Assembly (NCBI RefSeq): GCF_022539665.2
Contig: NC_081337.1
Coordinates: 8,098,679-8,162,678, forward strand
Length of the DNA: 64,000 bases
Origin: Daphnia carinata
Lineage: Eukaryota; Arthropoda; Branchiopoda; Diplostraca; Daphniidae
Direction: 5' to 3'
Shown: piece by piece, positions 1 through 11,879 of the stretch
How the letters are laid out: the number at the start of each line of letters is the position of its first letter
How positions within the stretch are numbered: position 1 is the stretch's first letter
Made by a program: the position numbers and the translations under genes
Notes under the pieces: generated by a model
Databases searched by the model: none
What the model was told of the DNA's origin: nothing
Seen by the model: the letters and a program-made list of their open reading frames with translations, nothing else

Positions 1-64
1 GTAAGATATGAAATTGCGTTCTAAACATTCATGGCAGTTAATGAATGAGTTTTCTAACAATTAG

Positions 65-355
65 GTACCCAATAAAAAGATAGTCCAAAAATGGAGATTT
101 AAAACCTGGCCAGAAGGTCATCATTCAACGGTGACTACAGATCTACAAGATGAAGGGGATTCCACGGAATTATCGCTGAACCAGACTGGAATACCATCTA
201 TGTAAGTTAAGCATAAACAAACTATTAAAGTAGCAATTATAAATTAATTTATAATTAATTATTGCAGCGAGTATGACAAGACTGTGGAAGGATGGCAGAG
301 ATACTACTGGGAAGCGATCAAACGAACCTTTGGTTTTGGAGCATTTCTTCTTTGA
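65..355 (+). CDS. AHSA1: AHSA1 (activator of Hsp90 ATPase), C-terminal exons only
   Basis: Two exons, 65..201 and 268..355, joined in phase (AT|C), encode the last 74 residues of an Aha1-type co-chaperone. Family hallmarks are visible: a KWRFKTWPEGH stretch, an acidic strand, a GIPS turn, then GWQRYYWEAIKRTFGFG before the stop at 353-355. Aha1 binds the middle and N domains of cytosolic Hsp90 and stimulates its ATPase; this piece belongs to the C-terminal AHSA1/START-like domain. The window begins with a GTAAG-like donor, so bases 1-64 are probably the preceding intron and the gene continues to the left. It is convergent with the Robo gene. Family assignment is strong; the rest of the protein is not seen. 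Confidence 0.9.
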
Positions 356-1066
356 TCGTCCATAACACGGGCATGTCACCTCCTATCGCTCTCACATAAA
401 AACAAAACATGTCGCCTGTATTTGAGCTATTTACACTTGTCTGCTGTCTAGTTTAATTCAAAAACTTGTTTCTTTTCTTCCTTGGATCAAAAACCTTTGA
501 TTTTGTGAGGAAGTAGGTGGAAATGAATGAAACCGTATCGAAACACAGATTTTCAATCCATTATTTACTGCCCGTAGTTGAAGGTGGCGCAAGCTGTGGG
601 ATGGTAGCTCGTCTTCTCACCATACAGCCACAAATATTTACATCCATATAATTCCATTCAGAGTATTACAATCAAGAAACAAAAAAAGAAAAAAAAAACA
701 GCCATGTAGAAATGGGTTGTTGACCTGTTGGAAAATTATCACAGCACATTGAAAGTTTCACATCAAAAGAGACTGAATAATAATATTAATAATGAGAAGA
801 AAAACATATAGAAACACAAAGGTATGAAACGCTCACAACGCCAAGCGAAATTTTTTTTTTTTTTTTGGTTTTTCAAAAAATGTGTGTCATCTTTAAACAT
901 CACGCAGCCACAGTGTCAATGATTTGTTTTCTTTTTTTCATGGGTCAAAATGAATTGAATCAATAATTACCTCATGGCGGGGTAGTGAATCAATCGATCT
1001 AACCGCTCACCTGGAGACAAGAAGACGGTGACTAGAGCCGAATATGAAAGGGTTTCCAATTAATTT
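356..1066. other. Intergenic / 3' UTR region between AHSA1 and Robo
   Basis: Convergent 3' ends of AHSA1 (+) and Robo (-). The stretch is AT-rich with long A and T runs (for example 850-866) and no open frame that looks coding. It probably holds both 3' UTRs. I could not place a confident poly(A) signal for either gene. Confidence 0.6.
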
Positions 1067-4000
1067 TTAACGATATGACGATAGCGGGTACGGTTCGATT
1101 TGGTCGTAGGTACAGGTGGCGTAGAGGCCCTCTACTTCTTGGGGTGCTACTAAATCTTCGCTTTGGTAGCGACTGGATTGACGATGTTGCGACTGTCGCA
1201 AAAATAAGGAATTGCGGGGGTGTTGGTTGGCCAGCAGCGTCGGCTGTGATTGAGCGTTGTTGAATGACGAGCGGAAAGGATAATGCTGTCCGCCTCCAGC
1301 CGGATTAAAACTCGGCGGAGCGGCGCAGGTATTTGATGCAGCGTGAATGGTCGACGGTAAGGTAGCAGTTAAAAAAGGTGGTTGATAGTCTATTTTACTG
1401 CCGGCAGCCACTAATGGCGGCGGGGGATGTTGCGGCGGAGGGGGCAACAATTCCAGCCAATTGGGCACCAACGGTTGGCTGGAATTACGGACAGAGCCTT
1501 CGGCCAATAGCTGAGGGACGCTGCGCCCAGCAGCCGACGGCTGATAGCGAAACGGTAATGACGCCGACGAGTTGCGGATTAGTGTGGTGGAAGCGTATGC
1601 AGAGGCGGCTGTCATGTTGGCCGGTTGAAGTGTCTGCGGATGTTGAGATGACGATGCAAATGACGACATGCTGGGATTGGCGTGGTGAAACACTTCGGCG
1701 TAGTCGGGTCCCAGTTGGGGATGGACGTCTTTGGACGGGTCGTTGGACGAGGAATTATTGGCCCACGGTTGCGACGGAAGCGGCCAGAGCAGGTGATTGC
1801 TTTGATTCCCCCGTGCACTCGACCTGGACCGACTGCCGTCCCGGCACACTTTCCGCCGCCGGACAATCACCACCAAAATCACCGTCAAAAGTAAAACCAG
1901 CAGGGTGCCACCCACCAGAATAATCATCAAAGTTTCCTGCACAACAATCGATAGATCAAACGTTTACTAAACCAACTTCTGTTTTTGGTTGGCTTGTCAT
2001 TGATTAGCTTCTTTTTACCTGGGCCACGTGAGTCGGAAATGGATTGGAAGCTTCTTGATCCGTCATTGGAACCGTTGACGACGATTGATTGATTTCGATG
2101 GCTAAAATCACTGCAGGGGAACTAGGACCTAATCCCACTTGAGTCCAGGCGGCCGCCCGGAAAGCGTAGCGAGTGCCGCCTTCAAGTCCGCCAACGGCGA
2201 TGGACGTCGACGACGACGGTAGCGTCAAATTGGCTAACAGCATGTTCGTCTCGGCAGAGTAGACGAAAATCTAAAAGCAAACGGATGTTTTTTAAATGTC
2301 AAAGGCTTCAATTCAATTCAAAATTACCTGGTAGGCGCTTATCAGGCCGTTACGTTGATCGACCGGCGGAGGCAACCACTGAACCAGGACGCTGCTTTCG
2401 TTGAATTGCCTGACGCTGACGTTTTGCGGATATCCGCTGGGCGCTATACATGCAAAACAAATAAGGGCGTATGGAGGTTTATGAAAACAACAAAAAAAAA
2501 ATATATATATATAAACTCAAACTAAAAAAAAAAAATTGTACATACCATCTGGATTGGTTCTAACTGTCCGGCTATTGGACGGACGACCTTCGACCGTACC
2601 ATAAAACGGAACGAGGAAGACGGTGTAGTTGGTGTCTGGCCGCAGATCCGACAGAGTGTAGGTCATCGATCCGGGATCCTTGACAATGTGCGCCGTGCGA
2701 ACGGGCAAGGTGGGCGACGATGTTTCAAAATGGAAGAGGTAGAGGCCTTCGATGTAGCTCTCGCCGTCGACAATGTCCCAGTGGAGTTCGACGGCCGTGG
2801 AACTGAGTGCCTGGACCCGATCCAGCTGCATCAGAGAGCCGGAAAGAAGGTCGCGGGTCTGGGCGACGTCGGCGTCTGCCAAGTGAGCGGCAGAGTGGAT
2901 CCATTGGGAGACGGGACTGGGCAGGGAGAGGCCGTGAGAGTTCTCGGCCCGGACGAGACAAAGAAGCCAACTGCCCGCTTTCAGTCCGTCAATCGTGTAC
3001 GTATTGGCTTTCAGCTTCCGGACAGCCACTAGCCATGAAGATTGATTGCTCGTTTCACCCCAAGTCCACGAGCCGGGCAACAGTGCCTCAGATGACGGGC
3101 TATATATTTCGACTGTGTAGCCGACGAGTGGCGAGGCGCCCATCCGGCTGCTACTTTGCCATGTAATGGTCACTGAATGGGCAGTTTGGTTGGTGGGTAC
3201 GGGCTGTGAGGGTGGACCGGGCAACGCCAATGGATCGGAAGGCGCTCGATTGAATGCCACGTTGGGATTTATGGGGTTCTCGACAAGCAAAGTAGCTGTC
3301 CAGGAAGAGATTTGAGTGGTATGTTTGCTCGTTGCCCAGCATGTATACATTCCGGAATCTTCTGGCTGGAGATGATCGATCTGTAGCGATCCAGTTGGCA
3401 AAATGCCAAGTCCAGGCTGGCTCTGATTGACTGGCTGGCCGTTACGAGTCCAACGGATATCAGCTTCTTGTCCAGGCCCATCCGGTTGCGCGTGACACTG
3501 AAGAAGGGCCGGAGATCGGATGGGTAGCGTTTGATTAGCAGGACCGATTTGAAAGTAGATGGGCACTGCCATAGCTGGAACAGTCACGTCCAGGTTGACT
3601 CGTGCCAAAAGAGCTCCTCCCGGATTAATAGCAGCGCAATAAAGCGGACCGGCGTCTCCCGTTTCAAGTTGGCGGATGCTCAACGTTCCATTGGCCGCAA
3701 TTTGCCATCGGCTACCGTTACTGCCCACGTCCAGCAAACCGACTTCCCTCCGCCAAAAGATCAATGGAGGTGGCATGCCGTTAACGCTACAATCAACGCT
3801 CAAAGATTGTCCTGCTTCATTTTGGATTTGCGGAGGCGGTTGGACGTTCCAGTTGGGTGGAACGAGAACAGTCAATACGGTAACAGCTGAGGCCTTGCCA
3901 ACGGCATTCTCCACTTCGCAGACATATTGGCCAGCATCAACGAGCGCGACATGTTGGATCTTTATTTACCCCCGTTGAAGCAACACATGAAAATGCGGAT

Positions 4001-7000
4001 GAGTTTGATTTTTTTTTTATTGATTTGATCCTTCCTTACCTTGAAAGTGGATCGATTTGCGGTATCATCCGATTTAAGCGGAGTTAAACTTGTACTGGAA
4101 TCTAATCGTCGCCATAGAAGTCTCGGTGCTGGATCACCGGATGCCTGACACTCGAAAACGGCTTCCTCACCAAGCACGATAACCAATTCCGTGTGAGGAA
4201 CGGACACTTGAGGACGAACTATGTCACATAAATAAAAACAAAAATTTTAAACATTCAAACATCCGATCAAATTGAAAAACAAAAATGACGCTTCCTTTTT
4301 TTTTCCTATTCATCAAGCTCCCTTTTGTTTTGTTTTCCTTTCATTTAAAAAAAAAAAGGCGGATGGTTCAATAGATATCTGCGTGATTTCGTAATGCTGA
4401 CGAATGAGGGGGGGGATCGAGGATAAGAGTTTTTTTCCCCTACTTGAGTTCTTTCCATGCGCCGGAAGGAACGAGTCCAACTAATTATTTTGCTCGATGA
4501 CTAACGACGAGCGCAGACTGGTACCATTGGAATGAGTTTCTTTCTATTCAAGTGGACGAGCGAACGCGATGGTAATGTTAAGATTTTTTTTTTCACTCTA
4601 CTTCAACTTTCGCGCCGCCATTCAAATGAGACGGTATGAGGTCCAGTCGACCGAGGCACGAATGGAAGCGAAAACTTGTTGAAAAATCTTGTTGATGTCG
4701 GCGTTTTGAATAAAAGTTTTTTTTTCCCTTTCCGTCCAACACGCTAAACTTCCCTTTTTTTTTTTACAGATGGAAATTGAAATGAACTCGTGTTGGGAGA
4801 AAAGTTCTGTTAATAACTACCGAGGGTCTTTTTTTTTAAACGGAAAACAGACCCTTTGTTTTTGTTTTCCCCCTACCGTAGACGGATAATGAGACGGCCG
4901 GTGATTCTCGAGTAGCGGCCATGTTGTGAGCGACGCACTGGTACTTTCCCTCGTCGCTGGCCAGCACGTGCCGTATAATCAAATCGCCCGTCTCTTCAAC
5001 ATGCACCCTAAACAAACGCATATCATCATTAACAACGGCTTTAAACACGTTTTTCAAACAAGAATAGATGTAGAGCAGCGTTGTCTAATCGCTTTATTGT
5101 TATTTACCTTTCTTTGTCCAGCGAACCTAATTCATCATCCCATCCTTCGATGGGGACGCCATTTTTGCGCCAGGTCACCTCCGGCTCCGGTTGACCTTTC
5201 GGTGCTAAACAGTAAAAACGAGCCGGATCACCCACAACAGCTCGAGTCGATTCCGGAATTCGACGGAAATCAGCTTGCAAATCTGTTTTTAAAAAAAATG
5301 ATTTTAAAATACCATTTTAATTATTTTTCGTTTTCTGATAACAACAAAGAGCATTAAACATAAGTATCTCCTTCGGACCGTATGATTAACTTAAAGTTTC
5401 GTCTCTTCCGTCTGTCCGACCCTGTTTGGCCGACTTTTTTTTTATTTTATGTGGACATCCGGCAAACATTCCGGGGTCTTTGTAAAAAGGCTACACGTAC
5501 AACTTTCTCTTTTTTCAGATAAAAGAAGCTAAAGGGAAAGAAGAAGAAACTAGTGTTATTACTACTCGATGGACGTCTTTCAAGTTTAGTCTCTGGAGAA
5601 TGGGGCATAGTAGTTGCACTGCTGCATTTTATTTCTTTTTTCCCGAAAGAAGGAAACGCGTTGGACAAATGTCGAAGAAAAAACACACAGAGCGGAGGCC
5701 ACTGTACGGCATCACGTTCGAGTCCAGTCAGTTGGATCGATTCGGCTTATATTCTCTACATATTACATCCTATGGCGGATGGCGTAAGAACACATTCCCT
5801 CCCCTCGCTTTCTTTCCTAACTAGAAATGGGACGAAGGGGGGATTCATTTCGTCCTCTGTGTGACCAGGCAGTTGGAAAATCAAACGATGTTCTTCGAAT
5901 ATTACATGCTACGGCCGAAAAGCTGTCTTCTCTTTGTTGTTTGCCAGAACAAACCCCCTCACGCACGAATAAAAATAGGCCCACTATTTTGTCTTGATTT
6001 TTTTGCGACGCTTGACCAATCTGACCGGCGTTGCAACATAGTTCAAAACACATGTAAAACTACAAACTTTGTCTTTGTTCTTTTTGGCAAAAGAAAGAGA
6101 AAAAAAGGGGTGGTGTGTGAATGATCAGATTAAATGTCAGTAGAGGTGCTCCCTTTATTTCTTATTGAACAGATCGCGTGTGTGTGTGTTTCATCCTCAC
6201 CCCTGGAATAGTTTTCTTCGTTAGATAGCGACTAGTTCTGGCACGTTCCGGCGTTACATTGTACCGAGAGACACGTCCGCTAGTAGCGCATCAGCAAAAG
6301 CAATTGGATTAGACATCATTACGCGCCTTCTTCGTTTTCCCAATATTCCTACCGTCATTTTCGTCTATTCTGTTTTCTTTTGTGTAGTAAAAAAAAAAAA
6401 GAAGACGAAAATGGGAACGTCTCGCTTGCGCTGAAGATGATGGAAATAATCTCGTCCATTTCCTCCAGGCGAGGGGGAAAAAAAAAGGGGACTGAGCTTA
6501 CGACATCTAACTGCGTGTGTGTGTGTTAGGCGCGACGTTTCGAGCTTTACGGGCTGAAGATATGGCCACTTTGTATTGATTGTGTTTTTCTTTTTACCCC
6601 CCGCCCGCTATTCTTTTCTTGCGTACTCGATTGTTTGTGTGTGCTATTTCTAGTTCAACGTGTACGAGGTGAAACTGCCCTTTTCAAATCAAATTCCCGA
6701 CTTTAAATTGCCCGATAATGGGTTTACGCAACTACAGAAGGTATTTTAGTGTTTCGTACTGTAACGCAGGATTTTATCCTATGGTTTCAATCAATATTTT
6801 ACTCCCACTCCAAATGCTTTTCATTACGAAAATGTAATGAGATTAAATATCTAAAAGAAAAAAAGAAACAAGAAAAGGGGAAAGACCGGACAATGCGGGA
6901 TATTGATGCAACGGGCACAGATGATGGAGGGGAGCAGCTGGATCGAGTCAGTCGAGCGCAAATCTTATACCAGTGTAACAGTATAATAGCCGTTGGACGT

Positions 7001-10000
7001 GTGTGCTAGTCTCAATCCATCCATCTGTATATACAAACGGCGCCAAGCACCAAGAAAAGAAACCCGTTTTTTTTTTATTACGTGTGATTGATGCGCCACA
7101 CCGGTCCACTATTCCGACCGCTCAAACGCTTCCTATATAAAAAGCAGTTGGCTTTGAGAATATGTTGGAGCTGCAAAAGTGTGCACCCACAAACCAGCTC
7201 AATAATACAAATCGTCCGGCTCTTGGTTTGCTTTTTTTCTTAGACACAATCCCCCCACGTCCTCTTTAGCAAACGGAGGAAGAAGCTAGATAGATGTTGT
7301 ATCTCCCCTCTTTTCAGTGGATGGTGGGGGAGAATGAGTCTGATGAATCGAGACCGCGTGATCCGGCGACGGATGAGCCAATCAGACCATCCTTTTTCCG
7401 TCTGCCCGCCACTTTACAAACGAAAGATGGATGTGCGGTTCAATGCGTGTTTCTATTGTTACCGCACATTTCTCTAAAAAAAAAATCCTTTTGATTTCTT
7501 TTATTCCGGCTGTCTGTGTAATTTCCTATGTTTTTTGTTTGACGGTTTTTTTTTATAATCCACCGCGTTACTGTGTTGTTATTTCTGGTGTATATAGGGA
7601 AAAATAAGAAACGACTTTGAACTCCTTTGTCTTTCCTCTTGAATGTGTCGCTCTGGTGAGCGCACCCCCCGGAATCGAATCAGTCGCGGGCCGACTGAAG
7701 AAACAGACCGAGGAATAGAAAAGGGGGGGGGGGGAACAAAAAATTGGATATCCCCCTTTTTTCTTTTTCTTTTTGTGTTATCGGTTTAAGATAGAGAAAA
7801 AATCGAATCACACACTATATAAACAGCGTAGACACACGCGGAAAAAAAAAAAAGTCGGCGTGTGCCCTGAAGCGTTGTTCCTCGAACGTTGGTCTTTTTC
7901 ACACAGCTCGGTTGGGTGGATAAATACACACGGCTAGGCGCTGGATCGAGAGAGCTGGATGCGACACGTTGGCGACAAGCCGATAACATTAGCATAATAT
8001 GCACCAGACAGAAAGATGAGGAGCGCTTCACTAGACCCTCCACTTGGAAAGAAAACACACAAAACTTTGACGATCACTTACCAATGTTTTTTTATATCAT
8101 CGACCAACTTTAATGTCTCACTATCTTTTCTAATCTTCTAAAACCGAAAAAAAAAGAGGTTTCTCCCGTTAGCCGTAAAATAAAAAAACGCGACGCACAA
8201 AGTTTTCTCTTATATTCTAAGACGTCGTTATTGGGGCGTCGTAGGCCTCACAAAAGTATTGATCGTGCGGCTGTCTCTCTGTAACTCGGATTCGCTTTTG
8301 TTATTTACCCCAGAGAGTTGATGGGGTAAAAAAGAAGGGAGGAATAAAAAAAAAGAAAAAAAGAAGGGGACCTGATATAATGTGCATGTAAGTTCTAAGG
8401 TACAGGAGTAGTATTCTTGTATTCCGGTGGAGGAGGGAGAGGTTGTCGTCATCATCACAGTTCTTTGGTTGTCGTGGGAGGCGGCCCAGTATAGAAGGAA
8501 AATGCTTGTAAAAAATCGAGTACACCAAAAGTCCCCTTCTCCTCTGCACCGTTAAGAGTTTTTCGAGAGAATCGACATCGTTTTCCTCCCCTTTTATTGT
8601 ACTCCCCTCTCTCTCTTGTATAAATTTATATACACACACACACATCGACCCTATTTTCTTTGCTGCCAATTCAAGGGGGTCTTGTTTGTTCCATCCATCG
8701 CAGGAGGGCGCCCCAATGAAAATCAGTGAGGAAAAAATACTGTCTTCTACGGTCTGGAAATCCTCGCGTGTTATTTTTATCACAATATCTTTGTTATCCA
8801 AAAAGGATGGAGGGTGTAAGGTGGGACGAATAAGTCTGCTCTATGAAACGATATATAGTTCCAGGGAGTGTGTGTGTGTCAACAGCACGCGACGTCCATC
8901 TCTAACCGGCGCGCCCTTCCCGTACACACATTACATTTTTTTTTTTCCCTTTTTCTTCGTGTTCACTCCGATAGGAATCGAATGCGCTGTTTAGAGAGAA
9001 ACTCTGCACGCATCAGGATATTTGATAACAAAAGTAACCACCCAAAAAAAAAAGAATCTCGGTGTGTGTCGCGACTCTTTAGTTATTTGATACAAGAGTC
9101 CAAGAGTTATACGAGGCTTTCGTACGGCTGCTGATGTGCGCAACTCTAATGGATAAGGTTAATGTACAGTAAAGAGACGATGACATTTGAAAGCAAAGTT
9201 GTTGGGCGTCCTTGCTGTTCTACTAACTCTAATACCATCCGATGTTATCAGATGGTATTAGAGTTTAATGCTTTAAAAAAAAAGTCGGGGGGGGGGGGGG
9301 GGGGGGGGGGGGGATCTATGCGATGGATGATAAAGACCCGAGTGGCATTGCATAATAAATGAGACGAGAGGCCGCGGGATTTTTGAATCGCAGATTAACG
9401 TCAAATACAAACCAGGGAAGGGGACGCTTATTACGTGGGAAATCAAACATTCATAAAAGATAATGGAATAATAAAAAGCCAAAGGCGAATTGTGACTTAC
9501 AGGCTACGGTTAAAGTTGCGTTGCGGCTTCTGGCTTGGCCGGCGGCGTTGCGGGCAACGCACCAGTACGTGCCGGCGTCGCCGCCGCCGCCACTCCGACC
9601 ACCTCCGCCGCGGCTTTGCGTGACTCGCAGGAAGAAGAGCGCCCCATCGGGCAGGACTAGTCGATGTCCGCGAGGTTCTAATGCTTCGCCTTCTCGATAC
9701 CAAGTCACCTCCGGAGGAGGTATACCATCGAAAGCGCATCGCAGAGTGGCTGGTTCGTTACGCAAAACCGTCACGTTCGTCGGGTCGTCGATAATCCGAG
9801 GAGGGACCAGAAGGGTTGTACTTGCTCGATTACCGCTCTGCTGGCCCGCTATTCCTAAATATATGTGGAAGAAAAAGAAGATCACGGATCAAAAAAATGG
9901 GCATGTACACATAGTCGATTCATTATGCATTCAAGTCATTGGCCGGCTTTCTATCCGTTTCCGCGTTGCTAGTTTTTAGTCGATTCAATTAGGACGACTA

Positions 10001-11879
10001 TTCATCGTGTTGCCATGACGATCCCTATTTCCCCGACGTCAAACTCTCGGTGGCAATAAGAGTTTCGTTATATTATTCTCCCTCGTGCTCCCCCCTTTCC
10101 CGTTTTTTCTTAAGATGTAGTCAACTGTTGTCTGTCGCAGAAAATCAAAATGTTGACGTGACAGGAAACATGTTTCTTACAAGGCAAATAAGAGCAACTC
10201 TACCCCATCCCGATGAAGACTTTTTATTTTTGATTTAAAAGTTTTTAGCTTCCAGAAGCCTAGCGACGCCTTTTATATGATATGCCTTTTTTTTAATAAT
10301 AATAGTAAAGAGGGGGCGGGGAGAAGCCAAACAAGAAGCAACCCGTCTTATTTATAATGTATACACACGGGTGGAGGGAGGAGTAGGAAAAAGTTTTTCC
10401 GTGCCCAGCATCTTTGATTATATATCCCTTTCCTCCGCAAAGTTATTGCCCTTTCTATCAGCTGAATAGTTGATAAAACGTACGGAGCATTATTACATTT
10501 CTGTTGTACGCGTTCATTCTTTTTTTCTTTTGATTTAAATTTTTCATTATTTACCGGTACGTCTTATCATATTCGTCTGCTAGGGATCAACATATTAAAG
10601 TTGAATCCCAATAACAACAGCATCATGCTTCAAGACTCCAATTACAGTCAAAACAGTTGGTCAGTTGACTGGACGCCATTTCGCCCTCTAAATACGCAGC
10701 GAAAAGGGCTCCCGCATATAAGAAGGTCATTAGCGAAGTCACTTGTTAAGCATCCCCTCCCTATCCTACTACTAGAAAAAAAGGCGCGGTTTTTGATTGG
10801 CTGCTTGCAAACAAGAAGTTGGGACTTTATTCGTCTTTCTCGTGAGTGTCCCTATTGTTCTTCGTCTTTCATCCTCCCTTTTTTTTTAAATCAAATATAT
10901 CCCCTTCGTTCTCACCCCTTTCTCTCGAATGGATGGAAAATGTTCGTACGCGTGATTCGGTCGTCTATTGTTCCGGTTTAGTGCGGATGACACTGCCAAA
11001 AAACTGTTTTGGTCGTAATCTTTGAATTTAAAAAATATAACAAGAACAAAAGGCAAATTCTAACATGTTCTCGAAACAGATTGTTGTACACACGAGGCTG
11101 AATTCCGCTCTTATTATTCAAATAGTTTCCTTTGAAAACGTTTTCAAGGGGAAGGAAACGAATCTGGCTTGAAAAATTTATCCAATTAAGTAAAACACTG
11201 AAATAATCTAGCTACACAACACGGTCTAAGAAACACGCCGAAAGGCTGGATGAAAGCAGTTGCCATGAATTTATGAAAGAAAAGCGACCGGCAATTAATT
11301 AAAAATGAATATTCTGTTCGGCGAGAATCACGTTGCACGGGACGACAAAGAGTTTCGAGTTTCAATTGCCATGGAAACAACGACGACGGCTTACAAGAGT
11401 TGACGTCAAATTTGGGTAAAGTTTTGGGGCTCCTGGAGCGTGAAACTACTAAACAACTTGTCGTCAACGAAACAAGGTTGTTTGTTTTAACAAACTCAAA
11501 GACAATAAGTCTAGCAAGTTTAACTACTGACGAATGAAGAAGAAGAAAGAAAAAAATAATTTAACAAGACTGGCGATTTGATCTCGTTGAAACGAAGGAA
11601 ATTCAATCTTCCTGTTATTATTCTCTTGGAGAGATATCAAACGGGAAGAAGGCCCTATGAATAACATTCCTTCAATTGATCAAAAGCCATTTGACAAATT
11701 CTCCATGCTCAAAACACACACTACAGCAGACATATTGTTAGAAGACGGCACAAAAACTAATGTTCAATGAGATTATTCATGTTTTTAACGGTACTACCTC
11801 CTGGTTGGATGATGAACGCTAGCCAGTAGTAAAGTAATAAACGGGACATGAAGAGGCAGCAGCAGGATGTGGTAGTCAT
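1067..11879 (-). CDS. robo: Roundabout (Robo) axon-guidance receptor, complete coding model
   Basis: Nine exons on the minus strand: 11879-11798, 9854-9501, 5282-5108, 5007-4877, 4218-4040, 3959-2546, 2443-2328, 2270-2019, 1936-1067. They sum to 1191 codons (1190 aa) with matching phases. Order: signal peptide (about 1-30, hydrophobic after MTTTSCCCLFMSR), Ig1 about 40-145, Ig2 147-245, Ig3 248-335, Ig4 338-430, Ig5 430-530, three FN3 domains about 550-890, one TM at 904-928 followed by RRRK, and a 260-residue tail. This is the Slit-receptor architecture; Ig1 opens with PPRIIDDPTNVTV as in Robo proteins. The tail has a PDYAEV motif (CC0-like) and LPPPP (Ena-binding CC2-like). No clear CC1 or CC3 was seen. 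Oddities are a Gly-rich insert in Ig1 and a 1.4 kb exon covering Ig4 to FN3-2. The paralogue class was not determined. Confidence 0.93.
9225..9265. repeat. Perfect inverted repeat, 15-bp arms, 11-nt loop
   Basis: Left arm AACTCTAATACCATC at 9225-9239 and right arm GATGGTATTAGAGTT at 9251-9265 are exact reverse complements around an 11-nt loop. It lies in the Robo intron, 22 bp before a 27-G homopolymer. It is not followed by a T run and has no flanking coding sequence. It could be a stem-loop or a remnant of a foldback element; function unknown. Confidence 0.85.
9287..9313. repeat. 27-base poly(G) tract
   Basis: Uninterrupted G run on the plus strand inside the Robo intron. It could form a G-quadruplex, and the length is likely to vary or be mis-assembled. 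Confidence 0.9.
9855..11797 (-). other. Robo first coding intron
   Basis: Runs from the donor at 11797 (GTAGTAC) to the acceptor just before 9854 (ATTTAG). The two exons join in phase 1 (G|GA). No coding segment is visible. The sequence is AT-rich with scattered T and A runs. Confidence 0.65.

Larger units (their letters stand above)
5283..9500 (-). other. Robo intron (4.2 kb) between Ig1 and Ig2 exons
   Basis: The donor is at 9500/9499 (GTAAGTC) and the acceptor is before 5282. No exon-like coding segment was found on either strand. It contains TG and CA microsatellites (for example 6178-6189, 8632-8643), TATA-like stretches such as 7134-7141, a perfect 15-bp inverted repeat at 9225-9265 and a 27-G run at 9287-9313. 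It could hold regulatory elements, but nothing specific is supported. Confidence 0.7.

Noticed and set aside
1075-1923. Plus-strand ORFs over the Robo tail exon and similar antisense ORFs at 2688-3166 and 3531-3978.
   Set aside because: They are antisense shadows of long Robo exons whose minus-strand frames are clearly conserved.
7134-7141. TATATAAA in the Robo intron as a promoter for an internal Robo transcript.
   Set aside because: A TATA-like string in AT-rich DNA without an associated start exon is not enough evidence.
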